DNA from: Bacillus sp. FJAT-29814
Lineage (GTDB): Bacteria > Bacillota > Bacilli > Bacillales > Cytobacillaceae
DNA length: 64,000 bases
Assembly: GCF_001510715.1 (NCBI RefSeq)
Contig: NZ_LMTJ01000005.1
Location: 264,360 to 328,359 of the forward strand
Direction: 5' to 3'
Of the stretch, positions 27,868 through 37,041 are shown in pieces (position 1 is the first letter of the stretch; every line of letters begins with the position of its first letter). The notes beneath the pieces are model-generated. The model searched no databases. It was not told where the DNA came from and saw nothing but the letters and a program-made list of their open reading frames with translations. A program made the position numbers and the translations under genes.

Positions 27868-29142
27868 ATGTCAATTAGCTTACCAAGAGGGACGCAGGAT
27901 ATTTTGCCAGGCGAAGTGGAGCTGTGGCAGCTGATTGAAACGAAGGCGCGTGAGCTTTGTGAAAAGTACCAATATAAAGAAATTCGGACACCGATTTTTG
28001 AGCATACGGAGCTGTTTTCACGGGGTGTGGGTGATACCACAGATATCGTTCAAAAGGAAATGTATACATTCGAAGACCGTGGCGGCAGGAGCATTACATT
28101 AAGGCCCGAGGGCACTGCCTCAACGGTACGAGCATTTGTCGAGAAAAAAATGTTTGGCTATGCCAATCAGCCTGTAAAGCTTTATTATATGGGACCGATG
28201 TTTCGCTATGAACGCCCGCAATCGGGCCGATTCCGCCAATTTGTCCAATTTGGAATCGAGGCGCTTGGAAGCAATGATCCGGCAATAGATGCCGAAGTCA
28301 TCTCCCTGGCGATGAACCTATATAAGGGATTGGGCTTGACGAAGCTCAAGCTGATTATCAACAGTCTTGGCGACAAGGAAAGCCGCAGTGCTCACCGAGA
28401 GGCGTTAATCAATCACTTCAAACCAAGAATTGGAGAGTTTTGCAAAGACTGTCAAAACCGGCTTGAAAAAAATCCACTTCGCATTTTGGATTGCAAGGTG
28501 GACCGTAACCACGAATTGATGAAATCGGCGCCATCTATTCTCGATTACTTAAACGAGGAATCGCAAGCCTATTTTGAAAAGGTGAAAACTTATTTGACCC
28601 AGCTTGATATTCCGTTTGAGGTTGACTCCAATCTCGTTCGCGGCCTGGATTATTATAATCACACCTCATTTGAAATTATGAGCAGCGCCGAGGGCTTCGG
28701 AGCAATTACGACTCTGTGCGGCGGCGGACGCTATAATGGCCTGGTTGACGAAATCGGTGGACCGGAAACACCGGGAATTGGGCTTGCCCTTAGTATTGAA
28801 CGCTTGATTGCTGCACTAAAGGCTGAGGGCGTTGAAATGGAAATGAATGAGAGCATCGATATTTACCTGGCGGCGCTTGGAGAAGAAGCTAAGGATTACA
28901 CGGTCGGACTGTTGCAACAGCTTCGCCTCGCCGGTTTTTCTGCTGAAAGAGATTACTTGAATCGAAAAATTAAAGCCCAGTTTAAAGCCGCTGACCGCCT
29001 AAAGGCAAAATATGTGGCTATTCTTGGTGACGATGAGCTTAAAAACAGCAAAATCAATGTGAAAAATATGGCGTCAGGGGAACAAAAGGAAGTGGACCTT
29101 GATTCTGTTGTGCAATATTTTCAAGGGTTGAAGGAGGAGTAA
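27868..29142 (+). CDS. hisS: Histidine--tRNA ligase
   Basis: Class II synthetase of 424 residues, the length seen in B. subtilis. Starts ATG 27868 with AAGGAGGG nine bases upstream; the open frame further upstream lies in the T-box. Motifs: [35 protein letters not shown], motif 2 [14 protein letters not shown], histidine A motif LVRGLDYY, motif 3 [11 protein letters not shown], and a C-terminal anticodon-binding domain (about 325-420). Confidence 0.98.
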   Translation: MSISLPRGTQDILPGEVELWQLIETKARELCEKYQYKEIRTPIFEHTELFSRGVGDTTDIVQKEMYTFEDRGGRSITLRPEGTASTVRAFVEKKMFGYANQPVKLYYMGPMFRYERPQSGRFRQFVQFGIEALGSNDPAIDAEVISLAMNLYKGLGLTKLKLIINSLGDKESRSAHREALINHFKPRIGEFCKDCQNRLEKNPLRILDCKVDRNHELMKSAPSILDYLNEESQAYFEKVKTYLTQLDIPFEVDSNLVRGLDYYNHTSFEIMSSAEGFGAITTLCGGGRYNGLVDEIGGPETPGIGLALSIERLIAALKAEGVEMEMNESIDIYLAALGEEAKDYTVGLLQQLRLAGFSAERDYLNRKIKAQFKAADRLKAKYVAILGDDELKNSKINVKNMASGEQKEVDLDSVVQYFQGLKEE

Positions 29143-29145
29143 CGC

Positions 29146-30915
29146 ATGTTTGGGAGATCGTATTTTTGCGGTGAAGTACCTGAAACAGCAGTAGGGGAAA
29201 AAGTGACATTAAAGGGCTGGGTCCAGAGACGACGTGACCTTGGCGGGTTAATTTTTATCGATTTGCGCGACCGTTCCGGGATTGTTCAAGTAGTATTCAA
29301 CCCGGAGGTATCCAATAATGCCTTGGCGATTGCGGAAAAAATCCGTAATGAATATGTATTGGATGTTGTCGGAACCGTCGTGGCCCGTGAACCTGGTACT
29401 GTAAATGAAAATTTGAAAACTGGCAAAATCGAAGTTCAGGCGGAACAAGTAACGATTATTAATGAGGCCAAAACACCGCCGTTTACGATTTCCGACAAAA
29501 CGGATGCAGCGGAGGATATCCGGCTAAAATACCGTTATTTGGACTTCCGCCGACCGGTTATCTTTGAAACATTAAAAATGCGCCATAGAGTAACCAAGCA
29601 AATTAGGGATTTCCTGGATTCGGAAGGATTCCTGGATATTGAAACACCGATTTTAACGAAAAGCACACCTGAGGGGGCGCGCGACTATTTGGTTCCAAGC
29701 CGTGTGCATCCGGGAGAATTCTACGCGTTGCCGCAATCACCGCAGCTGTTTAAGCAATTGCTCATGGTTGGAGGAGTGGAGCGGTACTATCAAATCGCCC
29801 GCTGCTTCCGTGACGAAGATTTGCGTGCTGACCGCCAGCCAGAATTTACCCAAATTGACATTGAAACAAGCTTCTTAAGCCAGGATGACATCATGGAATT
29901 GATGGAACGAATGATGTCTCAGTTGATGAAGGAAGTCAAAGGCATTGAGGTGACCGTGCCATTCCCACGGATGAGCTATGATGAAGCGATGAGTCGCTTC
30001 GGCTCAGATAAGCCTGATACCCGCTTTGGTCTTGAGCTTGTTGATCTGTCTGAAATCGTTAAGGAATCCGGATTTAAAGTATTTGCTTCAGCGGTTAGTA
30101 GCGGTGGACAGGTGAAAGCCATCAATGTAAAGGGAGCTGCTGAAAAGTACTCGCGCAAGGACATTGATGCGTTAACGGAGTTTGTCGCTGTTTACGGCGC
30201 GAAAGGCCTTGCCTGGCTAAAGGTTGATACCGAAGGATTAAAGGGACCGATTGCGAAATTCTTCACTGATGAAGATGCCACGGCATTAACAGCAACCTTG
30301 GAGGCTTCAGCAGGGGATTTGCTCCTTTTTGTTGCCGATAAAAAATCTGTTGTGGCCGATGCGCTCGGAGCGTTGCGATTAAAGCTTGGCAAAGAGCTTG
30401 GCCTAATTGACCAGAGCAAATTCAATTTCCTTTGGGTAACGGACTGGCCGCTATTGGAATACGATGAGGAAGCAGGGCGTTATTTTGCTGCCCACCATCC
30501 ATTTACCATGCCGGTACGAGAGGATTTGGAATATTTGGATAGTGATCCGTCAAAGGTGCGTGCCCAGGCCTATGACATTGTTCTAAATGGCTACGAGCTT
30601 GGCGGCGGTTCATTGAGAATATTCGAGCGGCATATCCAGGAAAAAATGTTCAACGTGCTTGGCTTTACACCTGAAGAGGCTCAGGCTCAGTTCGGCTTCC
30701 TGTTAAACGCGTTCGAATATGGAACACCTCCGCATGGTGGAATTGCCCTCGGACTTGACCGATTGGTGATGCTGCTGGCTGGAAGGACCAACCTACGCGA
30801 TACGATTGCTTTCCCGAAAACAGCAAGCGCCAGCGACCTGTTAATGGATGCCCCGAGTGAGGTAGCTCCTGCTCAATTGACAGAGCTTAATTTGTCATTA
30901 AATGTTAAAAAATAA
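29146..30915 (+). CDS. aspS: Aspartate--tRNA ligase
   Basis: Class II synthetase, 589 residues, bacterial type. N-terminal OB anticodon domain about 1-105 ([22 protein letters not shown]). Catalytic core with motif 2 [24 protein letters not shown] insertion domain about 290-410, and motif 3 [15 protein letters not shown]. Three bases after hisS with AAGGAGGAG, so the hisS T-box also controls it. Confidence 0.98.
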   Translation: MFGRSYFCGEVPETAVGEKVTLKGWVQRRRDLGGLIFIDLRDRSGIVQVVFNPEVSNNALAIAEKIRNEYVLDVVGTVVAREPGTVNENLKTGKIEVQAEQVTIINEAKTPPFTISDKTDAAEDIRLKYRYLDFRRPVIFETLKMRHRVTKQIRDFLDSEGFLDIETPILTKSTPEGARDYLVPSRVHPGEFYALPQSPQLFKQLLMVGGVERYYQIARCFRDEDLRADRQPEFTQIDIETSFLSQDDIMELMERMMSQLMKEVKGIEVTVPFPRMSYDEAMSRFGSDKPDTRFGLELVDLSEIVKESGFKVFASAVSSGGQVKAINVKGAAEKYSRKDIDALTEFVAVYGAKGLAWLKVDTEGLKGPIAKFFTDEDATALTATLEASAGDLLLFVADKKSVVADALGALRLKLGKELGLIDQSKFNFLWVTDWPLLEYDEEAGRYFAAHHPFTMPVREDLEYLDSDPSKVRAQAYDIVLNGYELGGGSLRIFERHIQEKMFNVLGFTPEEAQAQFGFLLNAFEYGTPPHGGIALGLDRLVMLLAGRTNLRDTIAFPKTASASDLLMDAPSEVAPAQLTELNLSLNVKK

Positions 30916-30930
30916 CTGGAATTTGCTTTT

Positions 30931-30951
30931 AGGCTGCCTTGAAGGCAGCCT
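30931..30951 (+). terminator. Hairpin after aspS overlapping the 6S RNA promoter
   Basis: A 10-bp perfect inverted repeat (AGGCTGCCTT and AAGGCAGCCT around one base). No T-run follows, so termination efficiency is doubtful. Its second arm contains part of the 6S RNA -35. Confidence 0.45.
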
Positions 30952-30967
30952 GAAAATATGCTATGAT
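30939..30967 (+). promoter_or_regulatory. Promoter of 6S RNA
   Basis: TTGAAG 30939-30944, 17-bp spacer, TATGAT 30962-30967; start expected near 30974-30979. Confidence 0.8.
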
Positions 30968-30975
30968 TAAATCAG

Positions 30976-31188
30976 TCAAGAAGAGTCCTGAAATGTACGT
31001 TGTGTTACCTGAAGTTTTGACCGAACACATTTTATCCGGGAGTCCAGCGTTTTCCGATTGCGTAAAAGCCCCACTCTATAACGAGCGAGGGGACTTACAA
31101 AACCGGGAACAGGACACCCACCTGCTGAGTGCGGGATCAAAACGAAGGATCAAAAAGCGACGGCACCATTGGGACTCTTCGCTTTTTT
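30976..31188 (+). ncRNA. ssrS: 6S RNA (6S-1, bsrA/ssrS)
   Basis: 6S RNA mimics an open promoter and sequesters SigA RNA polymerase. Location between aspS and the tcdA (yrvM) gene is that of B. subtilis bsrA, and long stretches match my recollection of it (GAACAGGACACCCACCTGCT, GGCACCATTGGGACT). The ends pair: GAAGAGTCC 30980-30988 with GGACTCTTC 31172-31180, followed by GC and a TTTTTTT run. The central bubble lies around the GTTTTCCGATTGCG region. An ORF called across it is spurious. Confidence 0.93.
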
Positions 31189-31196
31189 TATTACTC

Positions 31197-31232
31197 AACC
31201 TCTCTGCCTATGCAGAGAGGTTTTATTTTTGT
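31197..31232 (+). terminator. Second terminator downstream of 6S RNA
   Basis: AACCTCTCTGC and GCAGAGAGGTT pair perfectly around a 4-base loop, followed by TTATTTTTG. Backs up the weaker U-tract end of 6S RNA. Confidence 0.88.
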
Positions 31233-31252
31233 AATTTAACATTATTCCCATC

Positions 31253-31282
31253 TTGATACTTGTTTTTATTGATGAGTATGAT
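31253..31282 (+). promoter_or_regulatory. Candidate SigA promoter of tcdA
   Basis: TTGATA 31253-31258, 18-bp spacer, TATGAT 31277-31282. Confidence 0.5.
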
Positions 31283-31342
31283 ATATTTTTTAGGGTGAAA
31301 AATATTAGAATAAAATCGAAATTAATACATGGAGTGAACATA

Positions 31343-32110
31343 ATGCTGCATCAATTTTCTCGTAATGAGCTTGCGATAGGTAAAGAAGGACTGGATATTA
31401 TGAAAAATACCACCGTGGCGGTTCTCGGCATTGGTGGAGTAGGCTCCTTTGCGGCGGAAGCACTGGCCCGCTCGGGTGTCGGTAAATTAATCCTCATCGA
31501 TAAAGACGATGTCGATATTACGAATATTAACCGCCAGTTAATCGCCCTGCTGTCTACAATCGGCCAGCCTAAGGCTGATTTAATGAAGGAGCGGATTAAA
31601 GATATTAATCCGGATTGTGAAGTCATCGCGTTAAAAATGTTTTATACTGAAGAAACCTATGAAGAAATCTTCAGCCATAACTTGGACTTTGTTGTGGATG
31701 CTTCGGATACGATTGTTTATAAAATCCATTTGATGAAGGAATGTTTAAAGCGAAAGATTCCCATTATTTCAAGTATGGGCGCAGCCAATAAGATGGACCC
31801 GACCCGGTTTAAAATTGCTGATATTTCCAAGACTCATACCGATCCGATTGCAAAGGTTATCCGTACAAAGCTCCGTAAAGAAAGAATTCACAAAGGGATT
31901 CCTGTAGTCTTTTCCGACGAAAGTCCGATTGTCATTCGTGAGGATGTCAGACAAGTTGTCGGGAATGACAAAGCCGAAATTCGAAAGGCCCAAATGCCGC
32001 CTGCTTCCAATGCGTTCGTACCGTCAGCCTGCGGGTTAATCATGGCAAGCTACGTTGTCAGGCAACTATTAAAAGACATTAAAATTACCCGAGTCAGCGA
32101 CGAGAAATAG
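31343..32110 (+). CDS. tcdA: tRNA threonylcarbamoyladenosine dehydratase
   Basis: E1-like enzyme (YrvM/CsdL) that cyclises t6A37 of ANN-decoding tRNAs to ct6A with ATP. 255 residues from ATG 31343 (GGAGTGAAC upstream); the preceding open frame covers the promoter. Rossmann motif GIGGVGSFAAEALARSGVG near 34-52, adenylate-binding IDKDDVDITNINRQL, and DASD near 120. A terminator follows. Confidence 0.93.
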   Translation: MLHQFSRNELAIGKEGLDIMKNTTVAVLGIGGVGSFAAEALARSGVGKLILIDKDDVDITNINRQLIALLSTIGQPKADLMKERIKDINPDCEVIALKMFYTEETYEEIFSHNLDFVVDASDTIVYKIHLMKECLKRKIPIISSMGAANKMDPTRFKIADISKTHTDPIAKVIRTKLRKERIHKGIPVVFSDESPIVIREDVRQVVGNDKAEIRKAQMPPASNAFVPSACGLIMASYVVRQLLKDIKITRVSDEK

Positions 32111-32138
32111 AAAAATCCCCGGATTGGGGATTTTTTGC
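32111..32138 (+). terminator. Terminator after tcdA
   Basis: AAATCCCC / GGGGATTT with a 5-base loop and T-run. The azoR stop lies just beyond on the other strand. Confidence 0.88.
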
Positions 32139-32139
32139 T

Positions 32140-32760
32140 TTAGAATGTCTTTGCTAATTCTGTAGCTTTCTGAATGGCAACATTTATAATTTCGCTCGCC
32201 CTATCCGGTGCTTGGTCCATTCCTTCTACAAACAGCTGATGGAAGTCGGTCACACCCAAAAAGGTTATCATCGTTTTTACGTATTGGCTGGCTGGATCCG
32301 AGCCATTGTAGAAACCGCCGTTGGCCTGGATATGAAGGATTTTTTTGCCTTCCGCCAACCCAACTGATCCTGTTTCGGTATATTTAAATGTCTTGCCGGC
32401 AACCGTAATGGAATCAAACCATGCTTTTAATCGTGTCGGGATATTTAAATTCCATAGTGGATTCGCAATAATCACTTTATCCTGCTCCATAAAGCCTGCG
32501 GTAAAGGAATTAAATAGAGTCACTTTATGCTGTTGGGAGTTGGTTAATTGATAAAAGGGTTTTGCTTGTCCGAGCTCATCCCAGGCATCTAACAAATCCT
32601 GATCAATTTCAGGGACCATCATATTAAAAAGGTTGATGTCTTCAACATAGTCATCCGGATGTTGTTTTCGGTAAGATTCAATAAAAGCATCTGTCACTTG
32701 CATCGAGCGAGAGGTTCGTTGGTTTAATGGGTGGGCCCTGACAACTAATACTTTTGCCAT
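32140..32760 (-). CDS. azoR: FMN-dependent NADH-azoreductase
   Basis: A 206-residue flavodoxin-fold quinone/azo reductase. The FMN phosphate-binding start KVLVVRAHPLNQRTSRSM, NPLWNLNIPTRLKAWFDSITVAGKTFKYTETG and QANGGFY are family signatures. AzoR-type enzymes detoxify quinones and thiol-reactive compounds. AGGGAAAAT is its weak ribosome-binding site. A terminator separates it from the upstream SufR-like gene, so it has its own promoter. I do not recall azoR at this place in B. subtilis. Confidence 0.9.
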   Translation of the reverse strand: MAKVLVVRAHPLNQRTSRSMQVTDAFIESYRKQHPDDYVEDINLFNMMVPEIDQDLLDAWDELGQAKPFYQLTNSQQHKVTLFNSFTAGFMEQDKVIIANPLWNLNIPTRLKAWFDSITVAGKTFKYTETGSVGLAEGKKILHIQANGGFYNGSDPASQYVKTMITFLGVTDFHQLFVEGMDQAPDRASEIINVAIQKATELAKTF

Positions 32761-32837
32761 ATTTTCCCTGCTTTCTGTGAATATTTATATGGCATTAGTT
32801 TTCTCGTCACAGACAGAAATATGAATCCCAATTTTTC

Positions 32838-32867
32838 AAAAAAAAGAGCCGGTGTTGGTATCCGGCC
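32838..32867 (-). terminator. Terminator after the SufR-like gene (minus strand)
   Basis: On the minus strand GCCGG and CCGGC pair around a 9-base loop, followed by TCTTTTTTTT. Confidence 0.75.
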
Positions 32868-32872
32868 TGTTC

Positions 32873-33499
32873 TCAATGGGCTTTTATTAAAAATCGGCAG
32901 TGATCTTCATCATCGGTCTTGCAGGTAACTCTTTTGACGAGTTCTGTGCCCAAAACGTTTTTAAACATATTGGTTTCACAGCTGCATGCCTTTTTATATT
33001 GTTTTGCCACTGTGAAGATGGGACAATTAAATTCAATCAACTCATACGTGTTGTCATCTATTTTTTTCAGCTCGGCCATATAGCCCTTCTTTAGCTGGAT
33101 TTCCTTTAGCTGGTGAACTTTCTCAGCGAAATTTTTGTTTTGCATTTGGGGCAAGTAATTGTTTTTCTGGCGCTCGCTTCTTTTTTCTAATAGAAGGTCG
33201 ATTATTTCCTCTCCATGCAAATCTTGAAGGTCCTGAAGAAATTCAATCGCCAATGTTTCGTAACTGTTAGGAAACATTTCATCCGCCTGTGATGATAAAG
33301 AATACACCTGCAACGGCCTTCCCATCGGCTGCCGGACTTCGGTGATCGTAAGGAGCGAATCTCGTTCCAAAACGGTCAAGTGTTTTCTGACCGCCATTTC
33401 CGTAATCCCCAAAAATTTAGACAGTTGGCTTACGGTTAGATTTGTCTCTTTTTTTAATAGTTCAAGGATTTTATCTTTAGTTGAGACTCTTACGCCCAT
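32873..33499 (-). CDS. SufR-like HTH regulator with a C-terminal cysteine cluster
   Basis: A 208-residue DeoR/ArsR-type winged helix regulator. HTH about 8-60 (LTVSQLSKFLGITEMAVRKHLTVLERD). The C-terminal region has NCP (C159), CSC (C172, C174), C193 and C201; the C159-N12-C172 and C172-N28-C201 spacing resembles the [4Fe-4S] ligands of SufR, the repressor of suf operons. An iron-sulfur or redox sensor is therefore likely, by inference. It is divergent from a HesB-like gene and precedes sodA and azoR, suggesting control of an oxidative or iron-sulfur stress set. ATG or GTG near 33499 is plausible; the exact start is not firm. Confidence 0.72.
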   Translation of the reverse strand: MGVRVSTKDKILELLKKETNLTVSQLSKFLGITEMAVRKHLTVLERDSLLTITEVRQPMGRPLQVYSLSSQADEMFPNSYETLAIEFLQDLQDLHGEEIIDLLLEKRSERQKNNYLPQMQNKNFAEKVHQLKEIQLKKGYMAELKKIDDNTYELIEFNCPIFTVAKQYKKACSCETNMFKNVLGTELVKRVTCKTDDEDHCRFLIKAH

Positions 33500-33595
33500 T
33501 GTTCATCACCTGCCTGTATTTATCAAACCAAAAGGTATAAAAATATGCAAAATTATAAGGTCCATTTTAACATATTTATTTACTGGTATACTACT

Positions 33596-33611
33596 TTTTG
33601 ATTTATCAAAA
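33596..33611. promoter_or_regulatory. Candidate operator in the sufR-like/hesB-like divergent region
   Basis: The palindrome TTTTGA-N4-TCAAAA lies between the two divergent genes, about 80 bases before the HesB-like ATG. A related TATCAAACC occurs near 33524. Binding by the adjacent regulator is inference. Confidence 0.35.
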
Positions 33612-33690
33612 CTAATATGGGAGTATCGAATAAATAATTTTATTTTCCATTTTTCTTTTTAGTATAATATGACACAGGAGGAATAAATTT

Positions 33691-33984
33691 ATGGAGATTG
33701 TCATCAGTAATCAGGCATTAAAGTGGTTTAAGGAAGATATCGGGCTTACAAGCGGTGATACATTGCGGTTTTATACGCAGATTTATGGCAATAGTCCGGT
33801 TCAGAAAGGCTATAGTTTGGCTTTTACAGTGGAGGAGCCAGTGAAAGTTGCTGTCAGTTCTCAAATGGATGGGATTCTATTTTATATCGAAGCGGATGAT
33901 TTATGGTTTTTTGACGGTCATGACCTTCATGTTGAGTATGATGAAAAAGAGGATGAACTGGAATACAAATATGTAAAGCCATGA
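33691..33984 (+). CDS. HesB/YneR-family protein
   Basis: A 97-residue single-domain protein of the iron-sulfur biosynthesis-like HesB/IscA fold (ISNQALKWFKEDIGL, SGDTLRFYTQIYG, GYSLAFTVEEP, DGILFYIEADDLWFFDGHDLHVEYDE). Like YneR it lacks the cysteines of true A-type carriers, so a cluster-scaffold role is doubtful. ACAGGAGGAATAAATTT precedes the ATG. Divergent from the SufR-like regulator. Confidence 0.85.
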   Translation: MEIVISNQALKWFKEDIGLTSGDTLRFYTQIYGNSPVQKGYSLAFTVEEPVKVAVSSQMDGILFYIEADDLWFFDGHDLHVEYDEKEDELEYKYVKP

Positions 33985-34028
33985 GTGTCGTTGTGCCGGC
34001 TGGCATTCGCTTAAAGGAGTAATTCGCA

Positions 34029-34868
34029 ATGGAAAAAATCAAGCATATATCCGGTGATTTAAAGAAGTGGATTTTGCAGACAGTGAATAACGGCGCAGCC
34101 CCTGAGGCAATCGTTCATGCAATGGTGAAAAAAGGATTTGACGAAGAGTTTGCCCTAAGGACCATCCTAAGGATTATTGGTAACCAGTCAATTGAAACCA
34201 AAGATAAGCAGATTCCTTATTTGCATGAAGTACCTGAAATAGGACAGAAGGGCAATACACTTTATACCAGTGACCGTGAAATTAAGGTCCTTTCCAGAGT
34301 TGAGCATCCATTTATCCTGCACTTAGACAATGTCTTAAGCATGGAAGAATGTGATGAACTGATTAATCTCTCTATGGGTCGACTGGAGCCATCCCATGTC
34401 ATTGACGCTAGTACTGGGGAGGAAATAGTGGCATCGGGCAGGACAAGTAAGGGGATGTACTATACCATACGTGAAAATTCGCTTGTTTGGAAAATTGAAC
34501 AAATAATCGCTGAGTTAACGAATTATCCGATTGAACAGGGAGAAGGGCTCCAGGTTTTAAACTATAAAATTGGCGAAGAATACAAGCCTCACTTTGATTA
34601 TTTCCCTTCAGGACAGGTTAAAGCAGAAAAAGGCGGACAGCGAATAGGAACCTTTTTAATCTACTTAAACGATGTTTCATCAGGTGGGGAAACGGTCTTT
34701 CCAAAAGCCGGTGTTTCTATTGTCCCCAAAAAAGGCTCTGCCGTATATTTTCACTATGGCAATAGTAAAGGGCAGGTGGATCGATTTTCATTACATACCT
34801 CTGTACCAGTGACAAAGGGTGAAAAATGGGTTGCCACGAAGTGGATCAGGCAAGGGAAAATCTATTAA
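34029..34868 (+). CDS. Prolyl 4-hydroxylase-type 2-oxoglutarate/Fe(II) oxygenase
   Basis: A 279-residue oxygenase. The C-terminal catalytic domain (about 90-275) has the full Fe and 2-oxoglutarate set: H188 and D190 (KPHFDYF), H256 (SLHTSVP) and K266 (KGEKW). Spacing agrees with Bacillus anthracis P4H, which acts on proline-rich and collagen-like proteins. Residues 1-80 form an extra helical region absent from the shorter 216-residue enzyme. The substrate is unknown here. AAAGGAGTAATTCGC precedes the ATG. It follows the HesB-like gene by 44 bases and may be cotranscribed. Confidence 0.88.
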   Translation: MEKIKHISGDLKKWILQTVNNGAAPEAIVHAMVKKGFDEEFALRTILRIIGNQSIETKDKQIPYLHEVPEIGQKGNTLYTSDREIKVLSRVEHPFILHLDNVLSMEECDELINLSMGRLEPSHVIDASTGEEIVASGRTSKGMYYTIRENSLVWKIEQIIAELTNYPIEQGEGLQVLNYKIGEEYKPHFDYFPSGQVKAEKGGQRIGTFLIYLNDVSSGGETVFPKAGVSIVPKKGSAVYFHYGNSKGQVDRFSLHTSVPVTKGEKWVATKWIRQGKIY

Positions 34869-34931
34869 TGGCAAATGATATTTGAAAAGCAAAGATGAAT
34901 TAATGATAACACCATTTTCTAAACTTATTAG

Positions 34932-34961
34932 TTGAAAAAGTTAAATATCCTGCACTATAAT
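34932..34961 (+). promoter_or_regulatory. SigA promoter of sodA
   Basis: TTGAAA 34932-34937, 18-bp spacer, TATAAT 34956-34961. Confidence 0.8.
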
Positions 34962-35001
34962 GGGAGAGTAATCAATTTAATGAAAACAGGAGGAATATAA
35001 A

Positions 35002-35613
35002 ATGGCAAAGTATGAACTACCGGCTTTACCTTATGCTGCAAATGCACTTGAGCCACATTTCGATGAGCAAACAATGAATATTCATCATGACCGTCACCAC
35101 GCTACATACGTGAACAATTTAAACGCCGCTCTTGAAGGACACGATGATCTTTCAAGCAAGAGCGTCGAAGAACTAATCGCTAACCTGGACGCTGTTCCTG
35201 AGAATATCCGCACTGCTGTACGCAACAATGGCGGCGGCCATGCTAACCATAGCCTATTCTGGAATATCCTTGCTCCAAATGCAGGCGGCGCACCAACAGG
35301 TGAAATTGCCGATGCGATTAATCAGGCATTCGGAAGCTATGAGCAATTCAAAGATGAGTTTACTAAAGCGGCTACAGGCCGTTTCGGTTCAGGTTGGGCT
35401 TGGCTAGTCGTAGATAACGGAAACCTTGCCATCACTAGCACACCTAACCAAGACAGCCCATTAATGGAAGGCACGAAGCCTGTTCTTGGTCTTGATGTTT
35501 GGGAGCATGCTTACTATCTTAAGTATCAAAACAAGCGACCGGATTACATCGGTGCATTCTTTAACTTGATTAATTGGGACGAAGTGAACAAACTTTATAA
35601 GCAAGCGCAATAA
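35002..35613 (+). CDS. sodA: Superoxide dismutase [Mn]
   Basis: Dismutates superoxide in the cytoplasm; 203 residues. Metal ligands are the first His of NIHHDRHH (H28), the His of HANHSLFW, and Asp and His of [10 protein letters not shown]. The outer-sphere glutamine in TPNQDSP (C-terminal half) with Gly at the N-terminal position is the manganese-type arrangement. ACAGGAGGAATATAA precedes the ATG. It has its own promoter and terminator. In B. subtilis sodA lies elsewhere (near yqgB), so its place here is a difference in gene order. Confidence 0.97.
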   Translation: MAKYELPALPYAANALEPHFDEQTMNIHHDRHHATYVNNLNAALEGHDDLSSKSVEELIANLDAVPENIRTAVRNNGGGHANHSLFWNILAPNAGGAPTGEIADAINQAFGSYEQFKDEFTKAATGRFGSGWAWLVVDNGNLAITSTPNQDSPLMEGTKPVLGLDVWEHAYYLKYQNKRPDYIGAFFNLINWDEVNKLYKQAQ

Positions 35614-35615
35614 TT

Positions 35616-35664
35616 AAAAAATCCCTCGCGAGGCTGATGTTTTCGTCTCACGAGGGATTTTTTT
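35616..35664. terminator. Bidirectional terminator between sodA and rarA
   Basis: AAAAAATCCCTCG and CGAGGGATTTTTTT pair over 13 bases with an extra inner helix (CGAG/CTCA region). Confidence 0.92.
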
Positions 35665-35666
35665 GG

Positions 35667-36938
35667 CTAATTTTTTCGCGAGAGCTTTTCGTAAACAGTC
35701 GCAAGCGCTTGCTCAAATTTTCCCGTCTTTTTCGGCTCATAGTATTGTTTATGTTTGATCCTGTCTGGGAGATATTGCTGCGGAACCCAGCCATTTTCAT
35801 AATCATGCGGGTATTTGTAGCCAATGCCTCTGCCAAGGTCCTTTGCCCCCTTGTAATGGGCGTCCTTTAAATGATCCGGCACATCACCGGTAATTCCTTT
35901 TTGGATATCGGAAAGGGCTGCATCGATGGCCATAATCGCTGAATTGGATTTTGGCGAAAGGCATAATTCGATGACCGCATTCGCTAGTGGAATCCTCGCT
36001 TCGGGAAATCCAAGCCGTTCTGCCGTTTCAATTGCCGCTAATGTCCGGGCCCCGGCCTGCGGATTGGCAAGCCCGATATCTTCATAGGCAATCACGATTA
36101 AACGGCGGGCAATGCTTACCAGGTCACCGGCTTCTATTAATCTGCCTAGGTAATGCAGGGCCGCATTGACATCACTGCCGCGAATCGATTTTTGAAACCC
36201 CGAAAGGACATCGTAATGGGCATCCCCATCTTTGTCCGCTGCGATACTTTTCTTTTGCAAACACTCTTCGGCGGTTCCAACATCAATATGAATGACGCCA
36301 TCCTCATCCGGGTCAGTCGATAGGACAGCTAATTCCAAAGCATTTAATGAACTCCTTACATCGCCGCCTGAACCTTGGGCAAAATGTAATAGAGCCTGAT
36401 CGGAAATTTCAATCTGGTAATCACCCAAACCGCGTTCTTTATCTGCCACGGCCCGAATTAAGGCCTGTTTGACTTCTTCGGGAGTCAGGGGCTTCAATTC
36501 AAATATTTGACAGCGGCTGCGAATCGCCGGATTAATCGCGTGATAGGGGTTGCTGGTTGTAGCCCCAATCAAAACAATCATTCCATTTTCCAAATAGGGC
36601 AGGAGAAAATCCTGCTTCGCTTTATCGAGCCGATGAACCTCATCAAGTAGAAGAATGACTTTTCCCGACATCTTCGCTTCGGCGGCGACGATTTCCATGT
36701 CCTTTTTATTGTTTGTGACAGCGTTTAACGTTCGAAACGCATATTTTGTACTGCCGGCAATCGCGCTGGCAATCGACGTTTTGCCAATTCCTGGCGGACC
36801 ATATAGAATCATTGATGTAAGCTGTTTCGCTTTGACCATTCTTGCGATAATTTTTCCATCACCAACAAGATGCTGCTGGCCGGCGACCTCTTCCAAGCTC
36901 CGAGGCCGCATCCGAAATGCGAGAGGTTTTGACTGCAT
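35667..36938 (-). CDS. rarA: Replication-associated recombination ATPase RarA (MgsA/YrvN)
   Basis: AAA+ ATPase acting at stalled replication forks. 423 residues from ATG 36938; ATG 36944 is also in frame but too close to GGGAGAG. Walker A GPPGIGKTS, Walker B LLLDEVHRLDKAKQD, sensor 1 GATTSNPYHAINPA, then the RarA tetramerisation region (KDGDAHYDVLSGFQKSIRGSD, YEDIGLANPQAG, HLKDAHYKGAKDLGRGIGYKYPHDY). It opposes its neighbours, as yrvN does near cymR in B. subtilis. Confidence 0.95.
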   Translation of the reverse strand: MQSKPLAFRMRPRSLEEVAGQQHLVGDGKIIARMVKAKQLTSMILYGPPGIGKTSIASAIAGSTKYAFRTLNAVTNNKKDMEIVAAEAKMSGKVILLLDEVHRLDKAKQDFLLPYLENGMIVLIGATTSNPYHAINPAIRSRCQIFELKPLTPEEVKQALIRAVADKERGLGDYQIEISDQALLHFAQGSGGDVRSSLNALELAVLSTDPDEDGVIHIDVGTAEECLQKKSIAADKDGDAHYDVLSGFQKSIRGSDVNAALHYLGRLIEAGDLVSIARRLIVIAYEDIGLANPQAGARTLAAIETAERLGFPEARIPLANAVIELCLSPKSNSAIMAIDAALSDIQKGITGDVPDHLKDAHYKGAKDLGRGIGYKYPHDYENGWVPQQYLPDRIKHKQYYEPKKTGKFEQALATVYEKLSRKN

Positions 36939-37011
36939 AATCATCTCTCCCAATAAATATTCGCTCTAATCTTATCATTTTTTCCCGAAAAAGCATATTA
37001 AAGAAGAATAT

Positions 37012-37019
37012 GATATAAT
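37012..37019 (+). promoter_or_regulatory. Extended -10 promoter upstream of cymR
   Basis: TGA followed by TATAAT (37014-37019) forms an extended -10; no good -35 at 17 bp. A start near 37026 would place the whole repeated element at 37042-37155 in the cymR 5' leader. Confidence 0.6.
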
Positions 37020-37041
37020 TCAAATGCCTATCAATTAACTT

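Noticed and set aside
30963..31256. 97-residue ORF across the 6S RNA
   Set aside because: It lies over a recognised non-coding RNA and has no ribosome-binding site.
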